Below are positions 8,400 to 15,671 of a stretch of 27,593 bases of DNA, in pieces. The DNA comes from CAZHJA01 sp964532865 (GTDB taxonomy: Bacteria; Patescibacteriota; Microgenomatia; UBA1406; GWC2-37-13), in assembly GCA_964532865.1 (NCBI GenBank), contig CAZHJA010000003.1, forward strand, positions 1-27,593, written 5' to 3'. The notes under the pieces are model-generated. The model was not told where the DNA came from, did no database searches, and was given only the letters and a program-made list of their open reading frames with translations. The position numbers and the translations under genes are program-made. Within the stretch, counting starts at the first letter, position 1; every line of letters starts with the position of its first letter.

Positions 8400-8627
8400 A
8401 TGATAATTTCAGTAAAAGTTCATCCGGGAAGCTCTAAAGAAAAGGTTGTTAAAAAAGACAAAAACAAATATGAAGTATGGACTTATCAGCCTGCTATAAA
8501 AAATAGGGCAAATAAAAGACTAATTGAGCTTTTATCCAAATACTTTGATATTCAAAAATCATCAATATCAATTAATAAAGGAATGAAAAGTAAGAATAAG
8601 AGTGTCATAATACACAAATATCAATAA
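8400..8627 (+). CDS. DUF167/YggU family protein
   Basis: The 75-residue protein matches the DUF167 pattern: ISVKVHPGSSKEKVV, then YEVWTYQPAIKNRANKRLIE, then a lysine-rich C-terminus. The fold is a small alpha/beta domain of unknown biochemical function, widespread in bacteria and archaea. The length is typical of short family members. It lies 41 nt after the HtrA gene. Confidence 0.85.
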   Translation: MIISVKVHPGSSKEKVVKKDKNKYEVWTYQPAIKNRANKRLIELLSKYFDIQKSSISINKGMKSKNKSVIIHKYQ

Positions 8628-8642
8628 ATATATTTATGTATT

Positions 8643-8795
8643 ATGAAAAGAAATAAACCACCATACAGATGTAATATTTGTAAAGATGCATATTGTATAT
8701 TTAAAAGAGGAAATAGGATTGAGTACAGAGCAACTGAATACAGATTCATACTCAATTTCTGCCTAAAATCTAGTATAATTACCACATATGACTAA
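8643..8795 (+). CDS. Possible small Cys-containing protein (50 aa)
   Basis: An ATG at 8643 opens a 50-codon frame ending at TAA 8793-8795, overlapping the hisS start by 8 nt. The product is basic and begins MKRNKPPYRCNICKDAYC, giving C-x2-C-x4-C plus a later Cys at 40, which could be a small zinc knuckle. A TATATT at 8629-8634 sits 8 nt before the ATG, the same geometry as other predicted leaderless starts here. Against it: the frame is short, it contains the hisS -10 and a bulged inverted repeat, and I recognise no homologue. It may instead be untranslated leader. Confidence 0.3.
   Translation: MKRNKPPYRCNICKDAYCIFKRGNRIEYRATEYRFILNFCLKSSIITTYD
8718..8756 (+). repeat. Bulged inverted repeat upstream of hisS
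   Basis: The 3' arm ATTCATACTCAAT (8744-8756) pairs fully with TGAAT (8735-8739) and ATTGAGTA (8718-8725). The loop is ACAG and a 9-nt bulge, CAGAGCAAC (8726-8734), lies on the 5' side. No T-run follows, so it is not a standard intrinsic terminator. It ends 17 nt before the hisS -10 box. Confidence 0.55.
8774..8779 (+). promoter_or_regulatory. -10 box for hisS, leaderless geometry
   Basis: TATAAT ends 8 nt before the hisS ATG at 8788. The expected mRNA has no, or at most a 1-2 nt, leader. Confidence 0.65.
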
Positions 8796-10014
8796 AAAAA
8801 TAGTAAGTCCAAAAACATTAAAGGGCTTTAGGGATTTTTTTCCTGAAGATAGTATTAAACGTCAATATCTTGTTGAAAAAATAAGAGATGTGTTTGAATT
8901 ATATGGGTTTTCCCCTGTTGAAACTCCTGCGCTTGAATATTTGGAAACTTTTAAAGGCCAAATAGGTGAAGATGAAAATATGTTTTTTAAATTTAAAGAT
9001 AAAGGAGGCCGCTCTATTGCATTAAGATATGATCAAACTGTTCCAATATGTCGGTTTATTGCACAAAATAAAAACAAAATTAACTTGCCTTTCAAAAGAT
9101 ATCAAATACAGCTTACATGGAGGGCAGAAAAACCTCAAAAGGGAAGATATAGAGAATTTCTTCAATGTGATGCAGATATATTTGGAGTTTCTGAAAGTCA
9201 GGCTGATGCTGAAGTAATTGCTCTTTCTATGGAAATATACAAAAGATTAGGATTTAAAAACATAGTAACTTTAATTAATGATCGTTCATTATTTAAAAAT
9301 ATCCCTTACCCTGTAATTGTCTCAATAGATAAGCTTAAGAAAATTGGAAAAGTAAATGTAATTTCCGAAATTATTAAAAAAGGCTTTAGTAAAAAACAGG
9401 CAGAAGAATATTTAAAAAAAGTAATAAATTTAAAACCAAATAATACAATAAAATCAATATTTGCTTATCTTAAGGTCTCAGGCTTTCCCAAATCATGGTA
9501 TAAATTCGAACCCACTCTTGCAAGATCGTTTAGTTATTCAACAGGACCCATTTGGGAAATAGAAATCCCAGGATTTACATCTGGTTCCGTACTTGGAGGA
9601 GAAAGATTTGATAAGCTTATTGGAACTTTTTCAAAAAATGACATTGCGGCAACTGGCTTTGGATTAGGATTTGATAGAACTTTGGAAGCATTAGAAATGT
9701 TTAATCTTATTCCATCTAAAAAAACAAACACAAAAGTACTTGTTACAATATTTGCTCCAAAATATTTTGAAAATTCAATTACTATTGCAAATGAATTAAG
9801 AAATTTGGGAATTAATACAGAGCTTTATATCGATAAATCAAAAAAATTAGACAAACAATTCAAATATGCTGATAGAAGAAATATTCCTTATGTTTTAATT
9901 ATTGGACCTGAAGAAATTAAAAAAAATATTGTAAAAATAAAAGATATGAAAACAGGAAAACAAAAAGAAAACAAGTTAAAAGAAATTGTAAAGAACATTA
10001 TTAATGAAAATTAA
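8788..10014 (+). CDS. hisS: Histidyl-tRNA synthetase
   Basis: The 408-residue protein is a class II synthetase. It starts PKTLKGFRDFFPEDSIKRQY (motif 1 region), has TWRAEKPQKGRYREFLQCD (motif 2) and ends its catalytic domain with GFGLGFDRTLEAL (motif 3). LRYDQTVPICRFIA resembles the LRYD.TVP form found in archaeal, eukaryotic and some bacterial enzymes. The C-terminal anticodon-binding domain covers about 315-408 (KVLVTIFAPKYF onward). It charges tRNA-His in the cytoplasm. It overlaps prfA by 11 nt, so translation of the two may be coupled. Confidence 0.95.
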   Translation: MTKKIVSPKTLKGFRDFFPEDSIKRQYLVEKIRDVFELYGFSPVETPALEYLETFKGQIGEDENMFFKFKDKGGRSIALRYDQTVPICRFIAQNKNKINLPFKRYQIQLTWRAEKPQKGRYREFLQCDADIFGVSESQADAEVIALSMEIYKRLGFKNIVTLINDRSLFKNIPYPVIVSIDKLKKIGKVNVISEIIKKGFSKKQAEEYLKKVINLKPNNTIKSIFAYLKVSGFPKSWYKFEPTLARSFSYSTGPIWEIEIPGFTSGSVLGGERFDKLIGTFSKNDIAATGFGLGFDRTLEALEMFNLIPSKKTNTKVLVTIFAPKYFENSITIANELRNLGINTELYIDKSKKLDKQFKYADRRNIPYVLIIGPEEIKKNIVKIKDMKTGKQKENKLKEIVKNIINEN

Positions 10015-10693
10015 CCCAAATATTGTAATTGTTGAAGCAAAAGCTGGAGTTGGAGGAGATGAATCTAAATTATGGGCAAAAGAACTTCTTCTTTCATATA
10101 TTAAATTTGCTCAAAAACATAAATTCAGTTTTAAATACCTTGATGAAGATATTGTAAAAATAAAAGGAGATAATGCTTTTAAATTATTTAAAAGTGAAAC
10201 TGGAGTGCACAGAGTACAAAGAATACCTACAACCGAAAAAAAAGGAAGGGTTCATACCTCAACTGCAATAATTCTTGTAATGCCACAGATTATTCAATCG
10301 GATATTGTAATAAAACCCTCAGATGTTGAATGGCAATTTTATAGAAGTGGAGGACATGGAGGACAAAATGTAAATAAGGTTTCAACTGCAGTAAGACTTA
10401 CTCATAAACCAACAGGAATCGTAATAACAGCAAGCCGCGAAAGACAACAGGAGGCAAATAGACAAATAGCAAAGCAGCTTCTTCAAGGGAAACTTTATCA
10501 ACTTGAAGAGGAAAAAAAGAAAGGAATAAATCAGTCATTTGTAAAAAATGCTGGAACTGGAGAAAGATCTGATAAAATTAGAACTTATAATTTTTCTCAA
10601 AATAGAGTTACGGATCACAGAACTGGAAAAAGTTTTCATAACTTAGAACAAATTATTAAAGAAGGAAAATGGGAAAAAGTACTTCTTAATTAA
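10004..10693 (+). CDS. prfA: Class I peptide chain release factor 1 lacking N-terminal domain 1
   Basis: The 229-residue protein starts directly at the RF domain 2 sequence (IVIVEAKAGVGGDESKLW). The stop-codon recognition motif of RF1 type is P75-T76-T77 (PxT; E. coli has PAT at 188-190). The peptidyl-hydrolysis motif GGQ is at 119-121 in SGGHGGQNVNK, and the C-terminus keeps NAGTGERSDKIRTYNF and NRVTDHR. Canonical RF1 has about 360 residues; the roughly 110 missing ones correspond to domain 1, which contacts the ribosomal stalk base. No upstream in-frame extension is likely, since the start already overlaps hisS. PxT predicts UAA/UAG reading; TGA stops here imply RF2 elsewhere. A PrfH-like rescue factor is an alternative, but the intact recognition loop favours RF1. 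Confidence 0.85.
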   Translation: MKINPNIVIVEAKAGVGGDESKLWAKELLLSYIKFAQKHKFSFKYLDEDIVKIKGDNAFKLFKSETGVHRVQRIPTTEKKGRVHTSTAIILVMPQIIQSDIVIKPSDVEWQFYRSGGHGGQNVNKVSTAVRLTHKPTGIVITASRERQQEANRQIAKQLLQGKLYQLEEEKKKGINQSFVKNAGTGERSDKIRTYNFSQNRVTDHRTGKSFHNLEQIIKEGKWEKVLLN

Positions 10694-10710
10694 TCATTCT
10701 TTTTAAGAAT

Positions 10711-11334
10711 ATGAATAAAGACAAAAACATGACAACCATATATATAGTTCGTCATGGAGAAACAACATGGAATGTAAAAAGAAAGATGCAGGGACATAAA
10801 GATTCACCTTTGACAAAAAAAGGGATAGAACAAGCAAAAGATATAAAAAAAGAACTTGATAATATTCATTTTTACCGTGTATTTTCATCAGATCTTCTAA
10901 GAGCAAAAAAAACAGCTGAAATTATTGCATTAGAAAAAAAACTTGCAGTTACAACAACAAAAGCCCTAAGAGAAAGATCTTTTGGAAAATATGAAGGAAC
11001 AACTGTAAAGGAAATGCAGAGCCTTATAACTAAACTTAAAAAATCTTTAAAAAAGAAGTTCTCATACGAGATGATAGATGATGTTGAAAATAATGAACAG
11101 CTTCTTTTAAGACTTATTCCTTTTTTAAGAGAAGTTGCTATTGCATACAAAGGAAAAAATATTCTTGTAGTATCACACGGAGGTGTTATGAAACTTCTTT
11201 TAATTCATTTTGGCTCTGCGTCTTATGATAATTATGAAAAATTATTTGTTAAAAATACATCATATATTAAACTTGAAAGTGATGGCGTTGACTTTTTTAT
11301 TAAAGAAACAAAAGGAATTAGTAAAGAAGAATAA
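10711..11334 (+). CDS. Histidine phosphatase superfamily protein (phosphoglycerate mutase-like)
   Basis: The 207-residue protein has the catalytic RHG motif (R14-H15-G16 in IYIVRHGETTWN), then LTKKGIEQAKDI, FSSDLLRAKKTAEII, RERSFGKYEG, and the second catalytic histidine H156 in VVSHGG. This is the branch containing cofactor-dependent phosphoglycerate mutases, GpmB and small-molecule phosphatases; the substrate cannot be chosen from sequence. A second ATG at codon 7 (10729) is an equally possible start. It begins 17 nt after prfA, directly after a short ATTCTT/AAGAAT inverted repeat (10696-10710). Confidence 0.85.
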   Translation: MNKDKNMTTIYIVRHGETTWNVKRKMQGHKDSPLTKKGIEQAKDIKKELDNIHFYRVFSSDLLRAKKTAEIIALEKKLAVTTTKALRERSFGKYEGTTVKEMQSLITKLKKSLKKKFSYEMIDDVENNEQLLLRLIPFLREVAIAYKGKNILVVSHGGVMKLLLIHFGSASYDNYEKLFVKNTSYIKLESDGVDFFIKETKGISKEE

Positions 11335-11351
11335 ATGTGCTTAAAATAAGG

Positions 11352-11357
11352 TATAAT
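11352..11357 (+). promoter_or_regulatory. -10 box for the 11364 gene, leaderless geometry
   Basis: TATAAT ends 6 nt before ATG 11364. An in-frame GTG at 11337 lies upstream of the predicted transcript and is disfavoured. Confidence 0.65.
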
Positions 11358-11363
11358 TATCGT

Positions 11364-11570
11364 ATGTATAATTGGTCTGTAAATACTTCTGACTTTAAAA
11401 AAAACTTTCCCAAAAAGTATAAGATCTGGAAAATTGAACAAATGATAAATTATGGTTTAAATAATGAAAAATTAGATGAAATTGATGTTAGAAAGTATTT
11501 TTCCAAGCTTAGACTTGATCCTAAAAAAAGAGAGTATATTAAATCTTTAATATTTAAAAAAAGTAATTAA
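11364..11570 (+). CDS. Small protein paired with AbiEii-type nucleotidyltransferase (putative antitoxin or partner)
   Basis: The 68-residue product, starting at ATG 11364, has one visible conserved-looking core: KKYKIWKIEQMINYGLNNEK followed by a helical Asp/Lys/Arg-rich C-terminus (RLDPKKREYIKSL). It is not an AbiEi-type antitoxin, which is larger and has an N-terminal winged helix. Its TAA overlaps the next ATG by one base (TAATG), so the pair is translationally coupled. A promoter sits just ahead, making this a two-gene unit. The antitoxin role is inferred only from position. Confidence 0.6.
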   Translation: MYNWSVNTSDFKKNFPKKYKIWKIEQMINYGLNNEKLDEIDVRKYFSKLRLDPKKREYIKSLIFKKSN

Positions 11571-12235
11571 TGGCTAAAATTCTAAGTAAAAAGCAAATTA
11601 GATTTTTAAAACTTCTATCTTCAAATAAAACCATAACAGATAAATTCTATTTAACAGGTGGTACTGCACTTTGCGAATATTATATTCCTTACCGCTATTC
11701 AGAAGATTTAGATTTTTTCTCAGAGCAAGAATTTAATATTCAAGATATTATTACTATATTAAAATCAATGAAAAAAGATTTAAAATATCTAAAACTTGAT
11801 ATTAATACAAGTTTTAATCGTAATATTTTCTTTTTAAAATTTAAAAAAGAATTTCTAAAGGTAGAATTTACATATTTTCCGTTCCCACAAATTGAAATAC
11901 CAAAAAGAAAAAATAATATTAAAATCGACAGTCTATTGGATATTGCTGTAAATAAACTTTTTACAATTTATCAGAAACCAAGAAGCAGAGATTTTATTGA
12001 TCTTTTTATGATTAATACTTGTCTTAAAATTAAAATTGCTAAATTAATCAAATATGCAAAAATAAAATTTGACTGGCATATTGACCCAATTACTCTAGGT
12101 ACACAATTCAAACAAGTAAACAAGCTAAAAGATTATCCAAACTTAAGAAAACCTATTCATCACAAAAAATGGAAAGATTATTTTTTAAAAGAAGCAAATA
12201 AACTAAAAAAAAATATATTTAAAAACGCAAGTTAA
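11570..12235 (+). CDS. AbiEii/AbiGii-family nucleotidyltransferase (putative toxin)
   Basis: The 221-residue protein contains the DNA polymerase beta-like nucleotidyltransferase signature FYLTGGTALCEYYIPYRYSE followed by DLDFF (GG-x(n)-D-x-D), with a later acidic strand (FLKVEFTYFPFP) and IDSLLDIAVNKLFTIY plus RDFIDLFMI, all typical of the AbiEii group. In characterised AbiE systems and their MenT relatives the enzyme transfers nucleotides, blocking growth, and is balanced by an antitoxin. It follows the small gene by TAATG overlap. It ends 88 nt before rpmE and lies among housekeeping genes. Confidence 0.8.
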   Translation: MAKILSKKQIRFLKLLSSNKTITDKFYLTGGTALCEYYIPYRYSEDLDFFSEQEFNIQDIITILKSMKKDLKYLKLDINTSFNRNIFFLKFKKEFLKVEFTYFPFPQIEIPKRKNNIKIDSLLDIAVNKLFTIYQKPRSRDFIDLFMINTCLKIKIAKLIKYAKIKFDWHIDPITLGTQFKQVNKLKDYPNLRKPIHHKKWKDYFLKEANKLKKNIFKNAS

Positions 12236-12268
12236 GTTCACTTAAATTCTTTTTTCTTTCTCTATATA

Positions 12269-12314
12269 TGATATAATTGTTTTCTATAATTACAGAATAA
12301 ATCTTTTTTATAAT
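12269..12314 (+). promoter_or_regulatory. rpmE promoter region with three TATAAT boxes
   Basis: TATAAT occurs at 12272-12277 (as extended TGATATAAT from 12269), 12285-12290 and 12309-12314. The first would give a leader of about 40 nt; the last lies 9 nt before the ATG at 12324 and would be near-leaderless. Which is used cannot be told from sequence. Confidence 0.5.
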
Positions 12315-12323
12315 AATCAACCT

Positions 12324-12620
12324 ATGAAAGCAAACACTCACCCAAAATTTTATACTGATGCTAAAGTAATTTGCGCATGCGGGCATACTTTTACAACAGG
12401 GTCGACAAAAGAAAATATTAGTGTTGAAGTATGTTATAAATGTCATCCATATTATACTGGAGAACAAAGATATCTTGATATAAAAGGGAGAGTAGATGTA
12501 TTTCAAAAGAAACAAGAAGTTGCAAAAAAATATATTGGAACTGGAAGCAAAAGTAAAAAGAAAGAGGAGAAGAAAGAATACAAAGTAAAAAGCCTTAAAG
12601 AATTATTAGGAGAAATGTGA
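12324..12620 (+). CDS. rpmE: 50S ribosomal protein L31, zinc-type with C-terminal extension
   Basis: The 98-residue protein starts MKANTHPKFYTDAKVICACG and has the L31 core with CACG and CYKCHPYYTGEQRYLD, the zinc-binding cysteine set, followed by GRVDVFQKK. Ordinary L31 has about 70 residues; here a Lys/Glu-rich tail of about 25 residues (GTGSKSKKKEEKKEYKVKSL) follows. L31 bridges the two ribosomal subunits at the central protuberance. It ends in TGA, which also forms part of the extended -10 of the rplJ promoter. Confidence 0.95.
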   Translation: MKANTHPKFYTDAKVICACGHTFTTGSTKENISVEVCYKCHPYYTGEQRYLDIKGRVDVFQKKQEVAKKYIGTGSKSKKKEEKKEYKVKSLKELLGEM

Positions 12621-12626
12621 TATAAT
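12618..12626 (+). promoter_or_regulatory. Extended -10 promoter for rplJ-rplL
   Basis: TGATATAAT (TGn plus perfect -10). The TGA is the rpmE stop codon. The -35 position holds no consensus, as expected for an extended -10. The transcription start is expected near 12633. Confidence 0.65.
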
Positions 12627-12632
12627 TTATTC

Positions 12633-12718
12633 ATCACCAAGACTTTAGGTTTCTTAAAAAAGATTAAAAAAATATTTCCTAAAGTATTTTGACTTATTCG
12701 TCAAAAAAGTGAATAACT
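12633..12718 (+). promoter_or_regulatory. L10-type leader RNA ahead of rplJ
   Basis: The predicted leader of about 86 nt contains a perfect 8-bp stem, ACTTTAGG (12642-12649) with CCTAAAGT (12678-12685), holding an internal TCTT/AAGA pairing. Right after it is a second 7-bp hairpin, TTTTGAC (12687-12693) with GTCAAAA (12700-12706) and loop TTATTC. In many bacteria the rplJ leader binds L10 (with L12) to repress its own operon; position and stems fit that role. No U-tract follows, so control would be on translation. Confidence 0.6.
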
Positions 12719-13255
12719 ATGGTTAATAAACAAAAAATACTTAAAGTAAAAGAAATTCAAGATCTTCTTAAAAAAAGTAAAAATATTGTTCTTCTTAGCT
12801 TTAACAAAACAAGTCATCAATCACTTGAAGGTTTACGAAAAGAATTAAGAAAAAAAGGCTCCAGTATACGCATAATTAAAAATGTATTATTTGAAAAGGC
12901 TGTTAATAAATTATCTATTGAAAACAAACAATACTTAGAATTTAGAAAAAAATTCTTTCCTTTGAAAAAATCTACAGCTATTCTTTTATTTAAAGATGAC
13001 TGGAGTAAAGGATTAAAAGCTTTTTCTGAATTTGTAAAAAAAGATGAGTCAATGGACTTTAAATTTGGACTTATTGACAACTTACTTTATGATTACAAAG
13101 ATATTAAAAAAATAGCTCAACTTCCTACAAAAGATGAATTAATTACAAAAATATTATTATGCATGAAAAGTCCTTTTATGAAATTTATTTATGCAGGAAA
13201 ATATAATTCACAAAAACTTGCATTTATGTTAAATTCAAAAGGAGGTGAAAAATAA
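12719..13255 (+). CDS. rplJ: 50S ribosomal protein L10
   Basis: The 178-residue protein shows the L10 pattern: an N-terminal rRNA-binding region (KVKEIQDLLKKSKNIVLLSF, GLRKELRKKGSSIRIIKNVL), the middle alpha/beta part with STAILLFKDD, and a C-terminal region expected to bind L12 dimers. It forms the stalk base that recruits translation GTPases. It lies directly behind a structured leader that is probably autoregulatory. The final codons overlap the Shine-Dalgarno of rplL. Confidence 0.95.
   Translation: MVNKQKILKVKEIQDLLKKSKNIVLLSFNKTSHQSLEGLRKELRKKGSSIRIIKNVLFEKAVNKLSIENKQYLEFRKKFFPLKKSTAILLFKDDWSKGLKAFSEFVKKDESMDFKFGLIDNLLYDYKDIKKIAQLPTKDELITKILLCMKSPFMKFIYAGKYNSQKLAFMLNSKGGEK
13237..13247 (+). 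promoter_or_regulatory. Strong Shine-Dalgarno of rplL
   Basis: AAAAGGAGGTG sits in the last codons of rplJ, with 10 nt between GGAGGTG and the rplL ATG (13258). It is the only strong Shine-Dalgarno I see before any gene in the window. L12 is needed in several copies per ribosome, which explains a boosted site. Confidence 0.75.
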
Positions 13256-13257
13256 TT

Positions 13258-13656
13258 ATGGCCGAAGAAAAAAAATTATCTGAGAAATTAGAAAAAATGG
13301 CAAATGAAATTGAAAAACTAACGGTACTTGAAATGTCAGAGCTAGCAAAATATTTAGAAGAGAAATTAGGTATATCTGCTATGCCTGCTGCAACAGCTTC
13401 AACAAATTCTGGAGCAGAAGCAAAAGAACAAGAAGAAGAAAAAACGTCATTTACAGTAATGCTTACATCTTCTGGAGAAAACAAACTAGGAGTAATTAAG
13501 GCAGTAAGAGAAATTAAACCTGATCTTGGACTTATGGATGCTAAAAAACTAGTAGAATCCGCTCCAAAAGAAATATTAACTGATATTAAAAAAGAACCTG
13601 CTGAAGAAGCAAAGAAAAAGATTGAGGCTGCTGGAGGAAAAGTTGAGCTTAAATAA
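13258..13656 (+). CDS. rplL: 50S ribosomal protein L7/L12
   Basis: The 132-residue protein has the N-terminal dimerisation helices (about 1-45; IEKLTVLEMSELAKYLEEKL), an Ala/Glu-rich hinge (about 46-65) and the C-terminal factor-binding domain (FTVMLTSSGENKLGVIKAVR, then GLMDAKKLVE and AAGGKVELK). It forms the mobile stalk that recruits EF-Tu, EF-G and other GTPases. It is 2 nt after rplJ, with its own strong ribosome-binding site. Confidence 0.97.
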   Translation: MAEEKKLSEKLEKMANEIEKLTVLEMSELAKYLEEKLGISAMPAATASTNSGAEAKEQEEEKTSFTVMLTSSGENKLGVIKAVREIKPDLGLMDAKKLVESAPKEILTDIKKEPAEEAKKKIEAAGGKVELK

Positions 13657-13693
13657 AAGTCATATAAAATAAGAATTTGGTTTGATAAAAGAG

Positions 13694-13699
13694 TATAAT
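13694..13699 (+). promoter_or_regulatory. -10 box for gyrB-ppa-gyrA
   Basis: TATAAT lies 25 nt before the gyrB ATG, giving a short leader of about 18 nt. No TTGACA-like -35 at the usual distance. Confidence 0.55.
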
Positions 13700-13724
13700 T
13701 ATATTTTACGTAAGATTTATAAAT

Positions 13725-15647
13725 ATGCCTAATAAAAAAGATTATAGTGCAGAGTCAATAGTTGTTCTTGAGGGTCTTGAGCCGGTTAGAAAAAGGCCGG
13801 GAATGTACATAGGAACAACATCTCAACCAGGACTAAATCATTGCATAAATGAAATTGTTGATAATGCTATTGATGAAGCTCTTGTAGGATTTTGTAAAAA
13901 TATTATTATTAAAATTGAAAAAAATAATTACTTAACAGTATATGACGATGGAAGAGGAATTCCAGTTGATATTCATCCAAAATTTAAAATTTCAGCATTA
14001 GAACTGACTTTAACAAAACTTCATGCAGGCGGAAAATTCAATACATCTGCATATAAAATATCTGGGGGCTTACATGGAGTAGGGGCCTCTGTAGTAAATG
14101 CTTTATCTGAACACATGATTGTTGAAGTTAAAAGAAATGGGAAAATTTATCGACAAGAATATAAGCGAGGAAAACCAACAGGAAAAGTAAAAAAAGTATC
14201 TGATTCAAAACTAAATTCTCCATTTAACAATGGAACGGCTCTTTCATTTCTCCCTGATAACCAGATCTTCAAAGAAACTATTGAAATTAACTTCAATGTT
14301 TTTAAAAAACAAATAAAAGAGCGTGCATATTTAATCAATAATACATATTTTAAGATTTTTAATTATAAAAATAATGAAAAATTCGCATATTATTTTGATG
14401 GAGGAATTCTTTCTCTTATTAAAGACTTAAATAGAGGAAAAAAACCACTTCATGAGCCTGTATACATTAAAAAACAAATGGAAGATAAAGAAATTGAGGT
14501 GGCAATTCAATACAATGATTCAATAAACGAAACAGTATATTCTTTTGTAAACGTAATAAATACACAAGAAGGAGGAACTCATTTAACAGGATTTAGAACT
14601 GCTCTTACCAAAGCTATTAACAATTACGCAAGAAAAGAATTTGGAGCAAAATATAATGGGGATAATTTTACAGGAGATGATGTTAAAGAAGGATTATCAG
14701 CCATAGTGTATGTTAAAATGCCCTCTACCAATCTACAATTTGAAGGACAAACCAAAACAAAGCTTGGTAATTCTGAAGTGCAAACTGCAGTACAAAGTGT
14801 AGTATTTGAATACTTAGAAGCATTTTTCGAAGAAAATCCAAAAATTGGAAAAGAAATTCTTTCAAAAATATTTTTAGCTCAAAAAGCACGTCTTGCTGCA
14901 AAAGCAGCAAAAGATGCAGTATTAAGAAAAGGAGCCTTAGAAGGAGCAAGTCTTCCAGGCAAACTTGCTGACTGCCAATCAAAAGATCCAACAATAAGTG
15001 AGCTTTTTATTGTAGAGGGAGATTCAGCAGGAGGCTCTGCAAAACAAGGAAGAGAAAGAAAATTTCAAGCAATACTTCCTTTAAGAGGAAAAATATTAAA
15101 TACTGAAAGAGCTTACCTTGATAAGGTACTTGGATTTAAAGAAATAAAAGATTTGGTAATAGCTCTTGGTATGGGAATTGCAGAAAATGTAGATTACAAT
15201 AAATTAAGATATCATAAAATTATTATTATGACAGATGCTGATGTTGATGGAGCACATATTATGACTTTAATCTTAACATTCTTTTTTAGACATATGCCAG
15301 ACATTGTACAAAAAGGACATTTATACGTAGCACAGCCTCCTTTATTTAAAATTTCATTTGGTAAAAAATTCTATTATGCATTTTCAGAAGATGAAAGAAA
15401 AAAGATATTAAAAGAAAACACAACTTCACATCAAGGCATTATACAAAGATATAAAGGATTAGGAGAAATGAATCCAGAGCAATTATGGGAAACAACAATG
15501 AATCCCAAAAACAGGTCATTAAAAAAAATTACAATAGAAGATATGCAAGAAGCTGACAAAACATTTACAATGCTTATGGGATCAGAAGTACCACCAAGAA
15601 AAAAATTTATTATTACTCATGCTAAAATGGCAAATTTAGATATATAA
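13725..15647 (+). CDS. gyrB: DNA gyrase subunit B
   Basis: The 640-residue protein has the GHKL ATPase domain (EIVDNAIDEALVGF; DDGRGIPVDIHPK; GGLHGVGASVVNALS), the transducer domain (FEGQTKTKLGN) and the Toprim domain with E431 in VEGDSAGGSAKQGR and the metal-binding D504-x-D-x-D508 in MTDADVDGAHI. It ends with the YKGLGEMNPEQLWETTM tail. It supplies ATP-driven strand passage for negative supercoiling together with GyrA. The QTKTKLGN segment and gyrA downstream favour GyrB over ParE. The 640 residues match the short Gram-positive-type length. ppa and gyrA follow closely. Confidence 0.95.
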   Translation: MPNKKDYSAESIVVLEGLEPVRKRPGMYIGTTSQPGLNHCINEIVDNAIDEALVGFCKNIIIKIEKNNYLTVYDDGRGIPVDIHPKFKISALELTLTKLHAGGKFNTSAYKISGGLHGVGASVVNALSEHMIVEVKRNGKIYRQEYKRGKPTGKVKKVSDSKLNSPFNNGTALSFLPDNQIFKETIEINFNVFKKQIKERAYLINNTYFKIFNYKNNEKFAYYFDGGILSLIKDLNRGKKPLHEPVYIKKQMEDKEIEVAIQYNDSINETVYSFVNVINTQEGGTHLTGFRTALTKAINNYARKEFGAKYNGDNFTGDDVKEGLSAIVYVKMPSTNLQFEGQTKTKLGNSEVQTAVQSVVFEYLEAFFEENPKIGKEILSKIFLAQKARLAAKAAKDAVLRKGALEGASLPGKLADCQSKDPTISELFIVEGDSAGGSAKQGRERKFQAILPLRGKILNTERAYLDKVLGFKEIKDLVIALGMGIAENVDYNKLRYHKIIIMTDADVDGAHIMTLILTFFFRHMPDIVQKGHLYVAQPPLFKISFGKKFYYAFSEDERKKILKENTTSHQGIIQRYKGLGEMNPEQLWETTMNPKNRSLKKITIEDMQEADKTFTMLMGSEVPPRKKFIITHAKMANLDI

Positions 15648-15671
15648 TTACAAATTTATAACACAAATTAT

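Noticed and set aside
10696..10710. ATTCTT/AAGAAT hairpin before the phosphatase as a regulatory element
   Set aside because: A six-pair AT-rich stem with a 3-nt loop is expected by chance in this base composition.
11337..11363. GTG start for the small gene before AbiEii
   Set aside because: It is upstream of the -10 box at 11352-11357, while ATG 11364 has the same spacing as other starts.
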